Source: Croceicoccus mobilis
GTDB lineage: Bacteria > Pseudomonadota > Alphaproteobacteria > Sphingomonadales > Sphingomonadaceae
NCBI RefSeq assembly: GCF_001661965.1
Contig: NZ_LYWZ01000017.1
Location: forward strand, 62,001 to 126,000
Length of the DNA: 64,000 nucleotides
Direction: 5' to 3'
Positions 50,629-59,604 of this stretch are shown here, one piece after another. Position 1 is the first letter of the stretch. Each line of letters opens with the position of its first letter. Under the pieces are notes generated by a model that was not told the origin of the DNA, made no database searches, and worked only from the letters and a program-made list of their open reading frames with translations. Both the position numbers and the translations under genes were made by a program.

Positions 50629-51143
50629 CACTTGGCGTCACCGCCCTGCCGCTCACGCCGGTTCTGTTCGATCATCCGCTTGAGATTGTCGCGCACCCGC
50701 ACCAGCGTCTTTTCCGCGATCTCGCGGTCCTTGTCGCTGATACCGTCGAGGATGTCGTTGTTCAGCTCATCGGCCAGCACGATCATGCGGCGGATGACTT
50801 CATAACCCTTGTCAGTGATGTAGACGCGCTTCAGCCGCTTGTCGCTATCGTCTGACCGGCGCTCCACCAGCTCGGCGACCTCCAGCCGGCGCACCAGCCC
50901 GCCGATGGTGACCTTGCCCACGTCCATCTGTCGCGCGATCTCGGCCTGCATCATGCCGTGCTTGCTCGACCGGGAAAGGGTGGCAAGGATCGACCATTGC
51001 GAGCGGGTGAGGCCAAGCGGGTTGACGGCGTGGTCCATGACGATCCGCCGCATGCGCGAAACGTCGTGCACGACATATCCGAACCTGTGCTGCGTGGCGC
51101 TCGGAAGCGGCGGCGCTTCCTCGGTCTTCTTGGCCTTTGGCAA
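50628..51143 (-). CDS. MarR-family transcriptional regulator, second copy
   Basis: A winged-helix regulator of about 171 residues. GMMQAEIARQMDVGKVTIGG is the helix-turn-helix, ERRSDDSDKRLKRVYITDKG the wing with the conserved DxRxxxxxLT pattern. The start is uncertain: TTG at 51143 has AGGGACGACAG upstream; a TTG at 51239 is also open but lacks a well-placed ribosome site. It is divergent from the zinc-ribbon/MFS genes with a palindrome at 51359. It differs considerably from the MarR at 11944. It is a second candidate for the palindrome-binding protein. Confidence 0.88.
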   Translation of the reverse strand: MPKAKKTEEAPPLPSATQHRFGYVVHDVSRMRRIVMDHAVNPLGLTRSQWSILATLSRSSKHGMMQAEIARQMDVGKVTIGGLVRRLEVAELVERRSDDSDKRLKRVYITDKGYEVIRRMIVLADELNNDILDGISDKDREIAEKTLVRVRDNLKRMIEQNRRERQGGDAK

Positions 51144-51358
51144 TTCTCTGTCGTCCCTAAATTCCGACTGTAAAATATCGTTAAACCGGCGGATTAGGCC
51201 CGGCTTCGCTACAGCCTCTTGTTGGCGGCAATGCTGCAAATGTCAAACCTGCTCCAAAGCGGGTATTTTCGCAACGAATTTGATGTTCAAGCTTATCAAA
51301 TCGGCGAATTCGCCCAGCTTTCGTGCCCCTGGCCCGATGTTGTGCGGCCAATAAAAAA

Positions 51359-51372
51359 GTACGCTTGCTTTC
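51359..51372. promoter_or_regulatory. Island palindrome upstream of zinc-ribbon/MFS
   Basis: GTACGCTTGCTTTC, left half perfect, one change in the right half (T for A), 27 bp before the small zinc-ribbon gene. Confidence 0.65.
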
Positions 51373-51399
51373 GACCCGGCCGCATAGCAGCATGCAGCG

Positions 51400-51606
51400 A
51401 TGACGCGTTTCAGCCGTATCGATCAGCTTTCAGGCCACGACCAGCCAGCACCGCAGCCGCCGGGAAACTGCCCGTGCTGCGATGACAGGCTGATCGAGGA
51501 AACAGCGCAGCTGCGTGCCGACCATGAAGCGTGGCGACTGGTCTGCCCCGCCTGCGGCTATCCCGATACGGCGGCGGCATTCATAGATTACGACGGCTGC
51601 TGCTGA
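51400..51606 (+). CDS. Small zinc-ribbon protein, unknown
   Basis: A 68-residue protein with two CPxC knuckles, NCPCCDDRLIEE and LVCPACGYPD, spaced as in a rubredoxin-like zinc ribbon. The ATG has no clear ribosome site, so the start is uncertain. It is directly downstream of a palindrome and 57 bp upstream of the MFS transporter. I do not recognise a family; it could be a small metal-binding or nucleic-acid-binding accessory, or an MFS partner. Confidence 0.55.
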   Translation: MTRFSRIDQLSGHDQPAPQPPGNCPCCDDRLIEETAQLRADHEAWRLVCPACGYPDTAAAFIDYDGCC

Positions 51607-51663
51607 AGGCGCCGCACCACAGACTGCGATGCCGCATAAGGCTTCGCGAACAGGGAGAGATCG

Positions 51664-52995
51664 ATGGAACCGGACAGGGCCGCCGCGCGCGCATGGCCGT
51701 CACCTGCGCGCAGCTGGTATCTCGTGGGCATTTTACTCGTCGCCTATTCGCTTTCCTTTGCCGACCGCATGCTGATGAGCCTGCTGATCGGGCCGATCAA
51801 GGACAGCCTTGGCATTGGCGATTTCCAGGTCAGCCTGCTGATCGGCGCGGCCTTTGCGGTGTTCTATGTCGGCATGGGCCTGCCCTGCGGCTATCTTGCC
51901 GACAGGATGAACCGGCGAAACCTAATCGTGTGGGGCATCCTTATCTGGAGCGTCGCGACCGCGGCCTGCGGGCTCGCCGCCGGATTTGCCGCGCTATTCA
52001 TCGCGCGCATGATGGTCGGCGCGGCAGAGGCGACACTGTCGCCTTCGGCCTATTCCATGATTGCTGACAGCTTTCCGCCGCGGAAACTCGGGCGCGCGAT
52101 ATCTGTCTATGTCGTCGGCAATCCGCTGGGCATCGGCATCGCGCTATTGACCGGCGGGCTGGTGATCGCGGCGCTGTCGCAGGTCTCGCACATGGCGCTG
52201 CCGCTGGTGGGCACGCTGGAGACATGGCGCATCGTCTTCATCGGCCTTGGCATACCGGGCGTGGTGTTGGCGCTGATCGTGCGGCTGACCGTGCGCGAAC
52301 CGGTGCGCCGCACCGCTCCCGACCGGGTGGGCAAGGCGCTGGGCTGGAAAGAGGCGCCGCGCCACATCAAGGCGCATGGCCGCACTTTCCTGTTCCAGCT
52401 GGGCGGGACCTGTATGCTCTCGCTTGCCGTATATGGCGTGATGACATGGGGCCCTGCCTATTTCGAACGCGTGCACGCGATGGAGCCGGGAGCGATCGGG
52501 GTCCGCTTCGGGCTGATCCTGGGCGGCGGAGGTATCGCGGGCCTGCTGGCCGGGGGTTTTCTGGGCGACTGGCTTCTGGCGCGCGGGCGCAGCGATGCCT
52601 ATCCGCGCGTGATGGCGATGGCAGCTGTGCTGGCGACGCCGCCGGGCATCATGCTGGGCCTTGTCGGCGATGCGCAGCTGGCCTTGGCGCTGACCGCGAT
52701 CAACGTGCTGTGCACCGCGCTCACCACCGGAATCGCGGCGGCGGCGGTGCAGCTAATCACCCCTGCCCATCTGCGCGGACAGATGGGGGCGATCTATATC
52801 TTGACCGCCAGCGTCGCGGGGATCGGCATCGGCCCGTCAGTCGTCGCCTTTCTGACGCAATATGTGTTCGGTGACGAAATGGCGGTCGGCCGCTCGCTTG
52901 CCGCGCTGGCGGCAGGCGCGCTGCCGCTGGCCGCAATCCTGTTATGGCTGGGCCTGCCGCATTACCGACGCAGCGTGGCGCAGCTTCACAGGTGA
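51664..52995 (+). CDS. MFS transporter (spinster-like)
   Basis: A 443-residue permease with about 12 hydrophobic segments. The early loop motif GYLADRMNRRNLIVWG and the FARMMVG-type FIARMMVGAAEATLSPSAYS are typical of spinster/anion:cation-symport-like MFS proteins. ATG is preceded by GGGAGAGATCG. It probably moves an organic acid or lipid-like compound across the inner membrane after receptor uptake. It is cotranscribed with the small zinc-ribbon gene and lies convergent to the next receptor. Confidence 0.92.
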   Translation: MEPDRAAARAWPSPARSWYLVGILLVAYSLSFADRMLMSLLIGPIKDSLGIGDFQVSLLIGAAFAVFYVGMGLPCGYLADRMNRRNLIVWGILIWSVATAACGLAAGFAALFIARMMVGAAEATLSPSAYSMIADSFPPRKLGRAISVYVVGNPLGIGIALLTGGLVIAALSQVSHMALPLVGTLETWRIVFIGLGIPGVVLALIVRLTVREPVRRTAPDRVGKALGWKEAPRHIKAHGRTFLFQLGGTCMLSLAVYGVMTWGPAYFERVHAMEPGAIGVRFGLILGGGGIAGLLAGGFLGDWLLARGRSDAYPRVMAMAAVLATPPGIMLGLVGDAQLALALTAINVLCTALTTGIAAAAVQLITPAHLRGQMGAIYILTASVAGIGIGPSVVAFLTQYVFGDEMAVGRSLAALAAGALPLAAILLWLGLPHYRRSVAQLHR

Positions 52996-52997
52996 CA

Positions 52998-53026
52998 GGC
53001 CGGACAGCGCATCGCGCCATCCGGCC
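52998..53026. terminator. Possible bidirectional hairpin
   Basis: GGCCGGA and TCCGGCC (7 bp) enclose a GC-rich 15-nt loop between the converging MFS and receptor genes. There is no T-run. Confidence 0.35.
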
Positions 53027-53035
53027 CATCGGCCA

Positions 53036-55288
53036 TCAATAGTTCACGGCGAAGGTCAGGAAGATTTCGCGCGGGGCCTGATAGGACCGCGCGTTATTCT
53101 CGATACCGAGGAGGAAATATTCCTCGTCGGTCAGGTTCGATCCACCCAATGTCAGGCTCCACGCATCGTCCGGCGCGCGATAACCCGCCCGCGCGCCCAG
53201 CAGCGTATAGGACGGGCTGCTCTGGTCGATAGTGTTGGCGACATTGCGAAAGGCCGGCCCCTGATAGCGCAGATCCGCTCCCATGAAGAAGCTGCCCGGC
53301 ACAAAGCCCGCATCGGTTTCGTAATCGAACCCGACAAGGAAGCTGGTGCGCACCAGATGCTTCAGCCTTTTCGCATAATACAGGCCCGGCGGGGGTGAGA
53401 GATACTTGTCCTTCATCACCGCCATATTGCCATAGATCGTCAGCCCATCCGCCGGACGCAGCGCGCCCTCCAGCTCCAGCCCGCGAATGCGCGCGTCCGA
53501 CTGGGTGACCACGGTCGAACCGGTAGAAGCCAGCGTCAGCGTCGCCTGCAGATTGTTGTACTTCGCCTCGAACGCGGCGAGGTTCAGCGTCAGCGCGCGG
53601 TCGAACCATTGCGACTTCACGCCCACCTCGTATGATTCCTCGGTCTCCCGGTCGAAGGTAAGCGCCAGGTTCGCCAGCGACGTGCCCGTCGTATTGGCCC
53701 AGCCCGCCGACCGATACCCCTCGGCATAGCTGGCATAAAGCAGCACGTCGTCGAGCTGGTAGCTCACGCCGAGCTTGGGCGTGAACACGCTGTCCTTGAT
53801 CTTGCCGTCATAGGTAAGCGTCGGAGTGGTCAGATCGGCAGTGGGATAAAGCTCGCGCGACACGCTCTTCCTGTCCCACGACATGCGCCCGCCCAATGTC
53901 AGCTCCAGCCCGTCGAGCGGATGAATATAGACCTCGCCATAGACCGCATAGGCATCTGTTTTCTGGCTATCGAGGTTCTTGCGCGGGGTGGGCAGCGGGC
54001 CTGCGCCGAATGCGACCTGCGTGCGATAATCGGAATCGATATCCTCGTGGTAATAGAACAGGCCCAGCGTGTAATCGATCAGCGACTGGCCGTTCGATGA
54101 CAGCTGGAATTCCTGCTGGAACTGCCGCTGTTCCAGCCGGTTGACGAGGTTCACGTTCACATAGGGCAGCGGCTTTGCATAAAGCGCGCTGACGAAGATG
54201 TCGCGGAAACCGCGATAGCCGGTGACCGATTTGATGCTGGCGGGGCCAAGGTCATATTCGACCACGCCCGAAACCCCTGCGGAATCGAATTTCGGATCGT
54301 TGAAGCCGAACGGCCCGATATAGCTTTCGTACGGATCGTCATAGAACAGCGGGCATTTGTTCAGCTGCCCCGCATTGACCTGCCCGGGGATGAACGCATC
54401 ATTCGCGGAATCGTAGACATAGCCATCCACCGTTCCCAGCGCGCCGCAATTGGTGGGCGTCACCGACTGCAGCCCCGACCGGTTGTGCGAATAATCGGCG
54501 GCGATATCGATGGTGAGATCGTCCGTCGGCTGATAGCGAAGCGCCGCGCGAATATCACGCAAATCGCGGCCATTGCTGCGAAGGCCGGTATCGTTGCCGT
54601 CCTCGTCATTCAGGCGGATATAACCGTCCTGCTTGTGATATTGCGCCGATACCAGCAGGGCCAGCCGGTCGGGCACCAGCACCAGATTGGCCGACCCGCG
54701 CAGCGTGATGCGGTCGCGGCTGCCGAAAGTTGCGGCAAACTTGCCCGCGTTTTCATAGACGTCGGGTTTGCGCGTAACATATTTCACCGCACCCGCCGTG
54801 GCGTTGCGGCCGTAAAGCGTACCCTGCGGCCCGCGCAGGACTTCCACCCGCTCCATGTCGACCGCGCCCAGCATCGAACCGATCAGCCGGCCGACGAAGA
54901 TATCGTCGAGATAGACGCCCACGGTCGGATCGACGTTGAAACCGGTATTGTCGATGCCGATACCGCGCAGGAAAATCTGCGATCCGGTGGAGGAAGTCGT
55001 CGCCTGCTCGATCGTGACATTGGGCACGAAACCGCTGATATAGCGAATGTCGGTCGCGGCGCGCACGTCAAGGGCGGCATCGTTGATCGCGGTCACCGTC
55101 GTCGGCACGTCCTGGATCGTTTCCGCCCGCTTGCGCGCGGTCACCACGATCTCGCTCATTCGTGCGGCCTCGTCCTGTGCGTTGGCATTGTCACCCGCCG
55201 CACCGTCCTGCGCATGCGCGGTGCCGCCCGCCGCCGCAATCGCCGCTAACGCGACGGACACGATCAACCCGTGTCTCGATTTCCTCAT
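53036..55288 (-). CDS. TonB-dependent receptor
   Basis: A 750-residue outer-membrane receptor. It has a signal peptide ending at GGTAHAQD, a TonB-box-like EIVVTARKR, a plug with VEVLRGPQGTLYGRNATAG and a barrel ending LTFAVNY. I chose ATG at 55288, which has GGGAGAGAAGGG directly upstream; a start 15 bases earlier would include that site. It is divergent from the SDR at 55477, sharing a promoter region with two island palindromes and a separate perfect palindrome. Confidence 0.93.
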   Translation of the reverse strand: MRKSRHGLIVSVALAAIAAAGGTAHAQDGAAGDNANAQDEAARMSEIVVTARKRAETIQDVPTTVTAINDAALDVRAATDIRYISGFVPNVTIEQATTSSTGSQIFLRGIGIDNTGFNVDPTVGVYLDDIFVGRLIGSMLGAVDMERVEVLRGPQGTLYGRNATAGAVKYVTRKPDVYENAGKFAATFGSRDRITLRGSANLVLVPDRLALLVSAQYHKQDGYIRLNDEDGNDTGLRSNGRDLRDIRAALRYQPTDDLTIDIAADYSHNRSGLQSVTPTNCGALGTVDGYVYDSANDAFIPGQVNAGQLNKCPLFYDDPYESYIGPFGFNDPKFDSAGVSGVVEYDLGPASIKSVTGYRGFRDIFVSALYAKPLPYVNVNLVNRLEQRQFQQEFQLSSNGQSLIDYTLGLFYYHEDIDSDYRTQVAFGAGPLPTPRKNLDSQKTDAYAVYGEVYIHPLDGLELTLGGRMSWDRKSVSRELYPTADLTTPTLTYDGKIKDSVFTPKLGVSYQLDDVLLYASYAEGYRSAGWANTTGTSLANLALTFDRETEESYEVGVKSQWFDRALTLNLAAFEAKYNNLQATLTLASTGSTVVTQSDARIRGLELEGALRPADGLTIYGNMAVMKDKYLSPPPGLYYAKRLKHLVRTSFLVGFDYETDAGFVPGSFFMGADLRYQGPAFRNVANTIDQSSPSYTLLGARAGYRAPDDAWSLTLGGSNLTDEEYFLLGIENNARSYQAPREIFLTFAVNY

Positions 55289-55368
55289 CCCTTCTCTCCC
55301 CATTGATGGGCCGACCGATGGTGTCGTGCCCCGTCCCTGCCCTATCGGTTTGACCGTTGGCAGAAATC

Positions 55369-55382
55369 GTTATCTAGTTTAC
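55369..55382. promoter_or_regulatory. Island palindrome, receptor side
   Basis: GTTATCTAGTTTAC, centre TA, 80 bp upstream of the receptor start. Confidence 0.6.
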
Positions 55383-55390
55383 TAATCTAT

Positions 55391-55406
55391 CCATATCGGG
55401 ATATGG
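55391..55406. promoter_or_regulatory. Different perfect palindrome
   Basis: CCATATCGGGATATGG, 7-bp perfect arms around GG, located between two island palindromes. It does not fit the GTAnGC pattern and may bind a second regulator. Confidence 0.45.
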
Positions 55407-55416
55407 AAGCAATACC

Positions 55417-55430
55417 GTATGCTGGGTTAC
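55417..55430. promoter_or_regulatory. Island palindrome, SDR side
   Basis: GTATGCTGGGTTAC, left half perfect, one change on the right (G for C), 46 bp upstream of the SDR start. Confidence 0.6.
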
Positions 55431-55476
55431 CAGCAGTGCGAGAGGCGGAAATCCGCCCGTAAGGAGAGGGGCAGGG

Positions 55477-56235
55477 ATGACAGGCCGCAAGAGCTGCGCG
55501 CTGGTGACGGGCGCGACCGGCAAGGTCGGCGCCGCATTGGTCGAAAGGCTGGCTGCGCGCGGCATGACCGTGCACGCCATGGGCCGCCGCCGCGCCGCGC
55601 TAAAGGAGCTGGCCGCCGCGACCGGCTGCATCCCCGCCGTCGCCGATCTTGCCGATATCTCCGCGATCGAGGCCTGCCTTGCCGATATCGAACCCGATGT
55701 GCTGGTCTGCAATGCAGGGCTTGGCCGGGCGGGTTCGATCGCCGGGGAAAGCGCTGCGGGGATCGACGCGATGCTCGACGTGAACCTGCGCTCTGCCATG
55801 CATCTGCTGCGACTTGTCATGCCCGGCATGATCGCGCGCGATCGCGGCCATATCGTTTTCATCGGCTCGATGGCGGGCCATCACAGCTTTGCCGGCCACG
55901 CCGCCTATCACGCGACAAAGGCCGGGGTTGCCATGCTCGCCCGGCAGGCGCGCATCGACCTGATCGGCAGGCGTGTGCGCGTCAGCGAAATCAGCCCGGG
56001 CCGCATCCGCACCGACATGTTCGCCAAGGCGCTCGATCTGTCGGGGGAAGAGGCGGAGAAACGCTTTTTCGAAGGCTACGAACCGCTGCTGCCCGAAGAT
56101 ATCGCCGATGCGGTCGAATATGCGATTGCCGCGCCCGAACGGGTCAATGTCGGCCTGATCGAGATATTTCCCACCATGCAGGTCGCAGGCGGCATGACCA
56201 TGGCAAAAGGAGGTGCCGCAAGCGATGGCAACTGA
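55477..56235 (+). CDS. SDR family oxidoreductase
   Basis: A 252-residue SDR. The loop TGATGKVGAALVE, NAGLGRAG, a Ser in FIGSMAGHH and YHATK are intact. TGATGKVG is of the YdfG/serine-dehydrogenase-like type. ATG follows GTAAGGAGAGGGGCAGGG. It is first in a rightward pair with the TesB thioesterase, which begins 11 bases before its stop. Confidence 0.9.
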   Translation: MTGRKSCALVTGATGKVGAALVERLAARGMTVHAMGRRRAALKELAAATGCIPAVADLADISAIEACLADIEPDVLVCNAGLGRAGSIAGESAAGIDAMLDVNLRSAMHLLRLVMPGMIARDRGHIVFIGSMAGHHSFAGHAAYHATKAGVAMLARQARIDLIGRRVRVSEISPGRIRTDMFAKALDLSGEEAEKRFFEGYEPLLPEDIADAVEYAIAAPERVNVGLIEIFPTMQVAGGMTMAKGGAASDGN

Positions 56236-57094
56236 AACCCGGGCCCACCAGCGCGAATTGTCCGAACTGTTCGAGTTCGAGCCGCTGGAAACGGGCATGC
56301 TGCGCGCACGGCCAGGGCGCGCCAATCCCTATGGCATGCTGTTCGGCGGCCAGCTGATCGGGCAATCCATCGCCACCGCACAGGTGCATGGCGACGGGCG
56401 CTCGCTCCATTCGCTGCATCTCAATTTCATCAAGCCGGGCAATGCGCAGGACCCGATCGATTTCGCGGTGGAGCGGCTGCGCGACGGGCGATCCTTTTCG
56501 ACCCGCCTGGTGCGCGCGGTGCAGGGCACCGTGCCGCTGGCGACCGCCACCGCATCGTTCCGCACCGGGGGCGATGGTTTCCACCACCAGCGCCCCCCGG
56601 CCGAAACCGGCGATCCCGAAGCCGCGATGGACATTGTCGAGGCGTCCGCCCTTGTCGAGGACGAACCCGGCCCCTTCACCATCTTCGTCGCGCGGCCTTG
56701 CCCGGTGGAGCTGCGCATTCCCTCGCTCGACCGGTTCTACCGCACATCGGACGAAGCGCGCCGCAATTACTGGATCCGCGTGCGCCCGCCCCTGCCCGAT
56801 CTGACGGCGGAGGATCACAAGGTGCTGTTCGGCTATATCTCAGACCTGATGCTGGCAGGGGTCGCCATGGTGCCGCACCTGCTGCCCATGCCGGGGTCGC
56901 ATCTTCGTTCGGTCAGCCTCGATCATGCGATCTGGTTCCACGGCCCGGTCGATTGTTCGCGCTGGGTCCTGTTCGAGACCGAGTGCAGCATCGCCGCCAA
57001 CGGCTGCAACCTGACCCGCGCCCATGCCTATGACGAAAACGGCACGTTGATCGCCAGCATCGCGCAGGAAGTCCTGCAATCCGCCGCGCCTTAG
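56225..57094 (+). CDS. tesB: Acyl-CoA thioesterase II (TesB type)
   Basis: A 289-residue double-hotdog thioesterase. NPYGMLFGGQLIGQ in the first half and SLDHAIWFHGPVD in the second are TesB signatures; the catalytic Asp of LDHAIWFH and the C-terminal IAQE Gln region are kept. I chose ATG at 56225, preceded by AAGGAGG with good spacing. It overlaps the SDR gene by 11 bases in another frame. It would release CoA from dead-end or finished acyl-CoA intermediates. Confidence 0.9.
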   Translation: MATETRAHQRELSELFEFEPLETGMLRARPGRANPYGMLFGGQLIGQSIATAQVHGDGRSLHSLHLNFIKPGNAQDPIDFAVERLRDGRSFSTRLVRAVQGTVPLATATASFRTGGDGFHHQRPPAETGDPEAAMDIVEASALVEDEPGPFTIFVARPCPVELRIPSLDRFYRTSDEARRNYWIRVRPPLPDLTAEDHKVLFGYISDLMLAGVAMVPHLLPMPGSHLRSVSLDHAIWFHGPVDCSRWVLFETECSIAANGCNLTRAHAYDENGTLIASIAQEVLQSAAP

Positions 57095-57100
57095 ACCTTA

Positions 57101-57838
57101 TCAGTGATAGCTGCGCCCGCCATCCACGGCGAGCGCGACGCCGGTGACGAATGACGATTGCGCGCTGGCGAGATAGAGCACCGCCTGGGCGATCTCATCC
57201 GCATCCCCCACGCGCCGCAGCGCATAGGGCGAGGTCGCGCTCCTTGCAGCCTCGCGCATGCCGTCGGGCAAAAGCGGCGTATCGACCACGCCGGGACAGA
57301 TCGCATTGACGCGGATCGGCGCCAGCTCCAGCGCCATCGCCTTGGTCCATGTCACCAGCCCGCCCTTTGAAGCACAATAGGAGCCCATGCCCGGCACCGA
57401 TGGCAACAACCCCTGCCCCGACGAGATATTGACGATGGCCCCGTCTTCCGATGCGCGCAGCAACGGCAATGCCTCGCGGCAGACAAGGAAGGGCGCGGTC
57501 AGGTTGATCGCCACCACCCGGTTCCAGCTTTCGAGCGTGGTTTCACCCAGCGGTGCGACCTCGCCAATCCCTGCGACATTGACCACCGCGTCGATCCCGC
57601 CCATCGCCGCGCCCGATGCGGCAACGGCACGCACGATGGCGCGCTCATCCATCAGGTCGAGTGTTTCGGCATGGGCGCCCAGCTCGCCCGCCACCTGCGC
57701 CAGCGCATCGCCATCGCGGTCGAGCAGCGCAAGCGCCGCGCCATGGCCCGCGAGACATTGCGCACTCGCCTTGCCGATGCCCGAGGCCGCGCCTGTAATC
57801 AGCACCCGCCGCCCGGCCATGCGTTTCGTCTCGTTCAT
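57101..57838 (-). CDS. SDR family oxidoreductase
   Basis: A 245-residue classical SDR. TGAASGIGKASAQ, NVAGIGE, a Ser in NISSGQG and YCASK are intact; the Asp of LLDRDGD favours NAD. The ATG at 57838 overlaps the previous gene (ATGA) and has GGGAGGTGG in front. It is the last gene of the five-gene operon 61907 to 57101 (leftwards). Confidence 0.91.
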   Translation of the reverse strand: MNETKRMAGRRVLITGAASGIGKASAQCLAGHGAALALLDRDGDALAQVAGELGAHAETLDLMDERAIVRAVAASGAAMGGIDAVVNVAGIGEVAPLGETTLESWNRVVAINLTAPFLVCREALPLLRASEDGAIVNISSGQGLLPSVPGMGSYCASKGGLVTWTKAMALELAPIRVNAICPGVVDTPLLPDGMREAARSATSPYALRRVGDADEIAQAVLYLASAQSSFVTGVALAVDGGRSYH

Positions 57839-58779
57839 TTTCCACCTCCCAGCACCTTGCCGAATGCCGCACCGTCGCGCGCCTGCGAAGGCAGCTCGAA
57901 AAAACCATCGCCCAGCATCTGCTCGGCGTCCTCCTCGCCCATGATCTCGGCCCAGCGGGTGCGCACCGTTTCCGGGGACAAATCGGGATCGTGGATGCCG
58001 TCGCGCGATGCGAACACCACCCGCGCCATGCGACCCCCGCCCACGGAAAAGAACTGTCCGCTGACCGGGCAATCGCGGTGCATCAGGTAAAGCGCGGCAA
58101 CCGCGACCATCGCCGGGTCGAAATTCGCCTGCATCCAATTGCCGAATTCGGTGCCGCCAAAAGATTTTTCGACCATGGTGGAATAGGCATAGGGCATGAT
58201 CAGATTGGCCTTGATCCCATGCTCTGCCCCGGCGCCCGCCATTTGGCGAGTCAGGCCGTAAAGCGCTGATTTGCAAATGGCATAGGATCCGCCCCAGCCA
58301 TGCATGCTCCTGATGCCGAGCGAGGATGCGGAGCCGAGGTTGATGACCCGGCCCTGCCCCGATTGCTGCAGATGCGGCCATGCCGCGCGGAACAATTGCT
58401 GCGGCCCTTTTACATGTATCGCGAATTGATCGTCGATTACCGGGCTGGGCGCATCCTGGATGCGCAATTGCGTATCGGTGGTCCCGGCATTGTTGACGAT
58501 GATGTCCAGCCTGCCGAAATGGTCGAGCGCCGCCGCCGCCATCGCGCGGCAGGCATTGTCGTCGGCGACGCTGCCGTTCACGCCTACCGCGCTGCCGCCC
58601 GCTGCCCGGATTTCGGCAACGACATCTTCCTCGGGTCCATGCCCCTCGGGCCGGACATTGCCGTTGACCACCACCATCGCCCCGCGCTTTGCCAAGAGCA
58701 GCGCGATGGCGCGGCCGATCCCCTTGGCCGCACCGGTAACGATGGCTGCCTGCCCATCGAACCGCAATTCATCCGCCAT
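57835..58779 (-). CDS. SDR family oxidoreductase with C-terminal extension
   Basis: A 314-residue SDR, about 60 residues longer than the classical form. TGAAKGIGRAIA, NNAGTTD and YAICK are intact. The extension (SPETVRTRWAEIMGEEDAE onward) resembles that of the SDR unit of peroxisomal multifunctional enzyme 2 and of hydroxysteroid dehydrogenase relatives. ATG at 58779 follows GGGGGTGATCGC. It could act on a 3-hydroxyacyl-CoA, pairing with the MaoC hydratases. Confidence 0.88.
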   Translation of the reverse strand: MADELRFDGQAAIVTGAAKGIGRAIALLLAKRGAMVVVNGNVRPEGHGPEEDVVAEIRAAGGSAVGVNGSVADDNACRAMAAAALDHFGRLDIIVNNAGTTDTQLRIQDAPSPVIDDQFAIHVKGPQQLFRAAWPHLQQSGQGRVINLGSASSLGIRSMHGWGGSYAICKSALYGLTRQMAGAGAEHGIKANLIMPYAYSTMVEKSFGGTEFGNWMQANFDPAMVAVAALYLMHRDCPVSGQFFSVGGGRMARVVFASRDGIHDPDLSPETVRTRWAEIMGEEDAEQMLGDGFFELPSQARDGAAFGKVLGGGK

Positions 58780-58793
58780 GCGATCACCCCCGC

Positions 58794-59567
58794 TCATTGC
58801 GCCGTCAGCCCGCCATCGACAGGCAGCAGCACGCCATTGACGAAGCTCGCCTCTGCCGAAAGCAGCCAGCGCACCGCCATCGCCATCTCGTCGGGTTCGG
58901 CAAGGCGGCCCATCGGATTGGCCTCGGGCACGATTTCGCGCAGGCGGTCGATTAGGGTAAAGGCATGCTCCATCATCGCGGTGCGCGTGGCGCCCGGCAG
59001 CACCGCATTGATGCGGATATTGCTGCGCGCGTAATCGAGCGCGGCGGCCCGGGTCACGCCCGCCACGCCCGCCTTGGCAGAGCAATATTCCGAACCGTTG
59101 GGAATGGCCGCGATGGCTGCGGTCGAGGCGATATTGACCACCGCGCCGCCGCCTGCCTCCAGCATGGCCGCGACCTGGTATTTCATCGACAGGAACAACC
59201 CGCGCAGGTTGACCGCGTGGACATGGTCCCAGAAATCGACGTCGACCTCGTGCATGCGCACGCCCATGAAAGTCGCGCCCGCGGCATTGCATGCCCCGTC
59301 CAGCTTCCCGAAGCGCGCCACGGTTTGCTCCACCGCGCCGCGCACTGCATCGTCGTCGGTCACGTCGAGAGCGATAGCGCAGCCCATGCCGCCAACCTCC
59401 GCAATCTCGTCGGCCACTGTCCGGGCCGCAGCATGATCGCGGTCGGTCACGGCGACGGCAGCCCCCGCCTCGGCACAGCGCAGCGCGCTGGCGCGGCCGA
59501 TGCCATTGCCGCCGCCCGTCACCATGACCACGCGGCCTTCCAGCAGTCCGCTTCTTGTACCTGTCAT
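58794..59567 (-). CDS. SDR family oxidoreductase
   Basis: A 257-residue classical SDR. TGGGNGIGRASAL, NAAGATF, a Ser in NIASTAA and YCSAK are intact, and VTDRDH at the end of strand 2 favours NAD. It lies 37 bp after the phosphotransferase gene and 14 bp before the next SDR. Three SDRs in a row in one operon suggest successive oxidations at different positions or stereocentres. Confidence 0.9.
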   Translation of the reverse strand: MTGTRSGLLEGRVVMVTGGGNGIGRASALRCAEAGAAVAVTDRDHAAARTVADEIAEVGGMGCAIALDVTDDDAVRGAVEQTVARFGKLDGACNAAGATFMGVRMHEVDVDFWDHVHAVNLRGLFLSMKYQVAAMLEAGGGAVVNIASTAAIAAIPNGSEYCSAKAGVAGVTRAAALDYARSNIRINAVLPGATRTAMMEHAFTLIDRLREIVPEANPMGRLAEPDEMAMAVRWLLSAEASFVNGVLLPVDGGLTAQ

Positions 59568-59604
59568 CGCGCGCGCTCCTGTCTTCTTATTGCCCGGTCG
59601 TCGC

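Noticed and set aside
50632-51239. MarR start at the TTG at 51239
   Set aside because: The TTG lacks a well-spaced ribosome site; the TTG at 51143 is better, though not certain.
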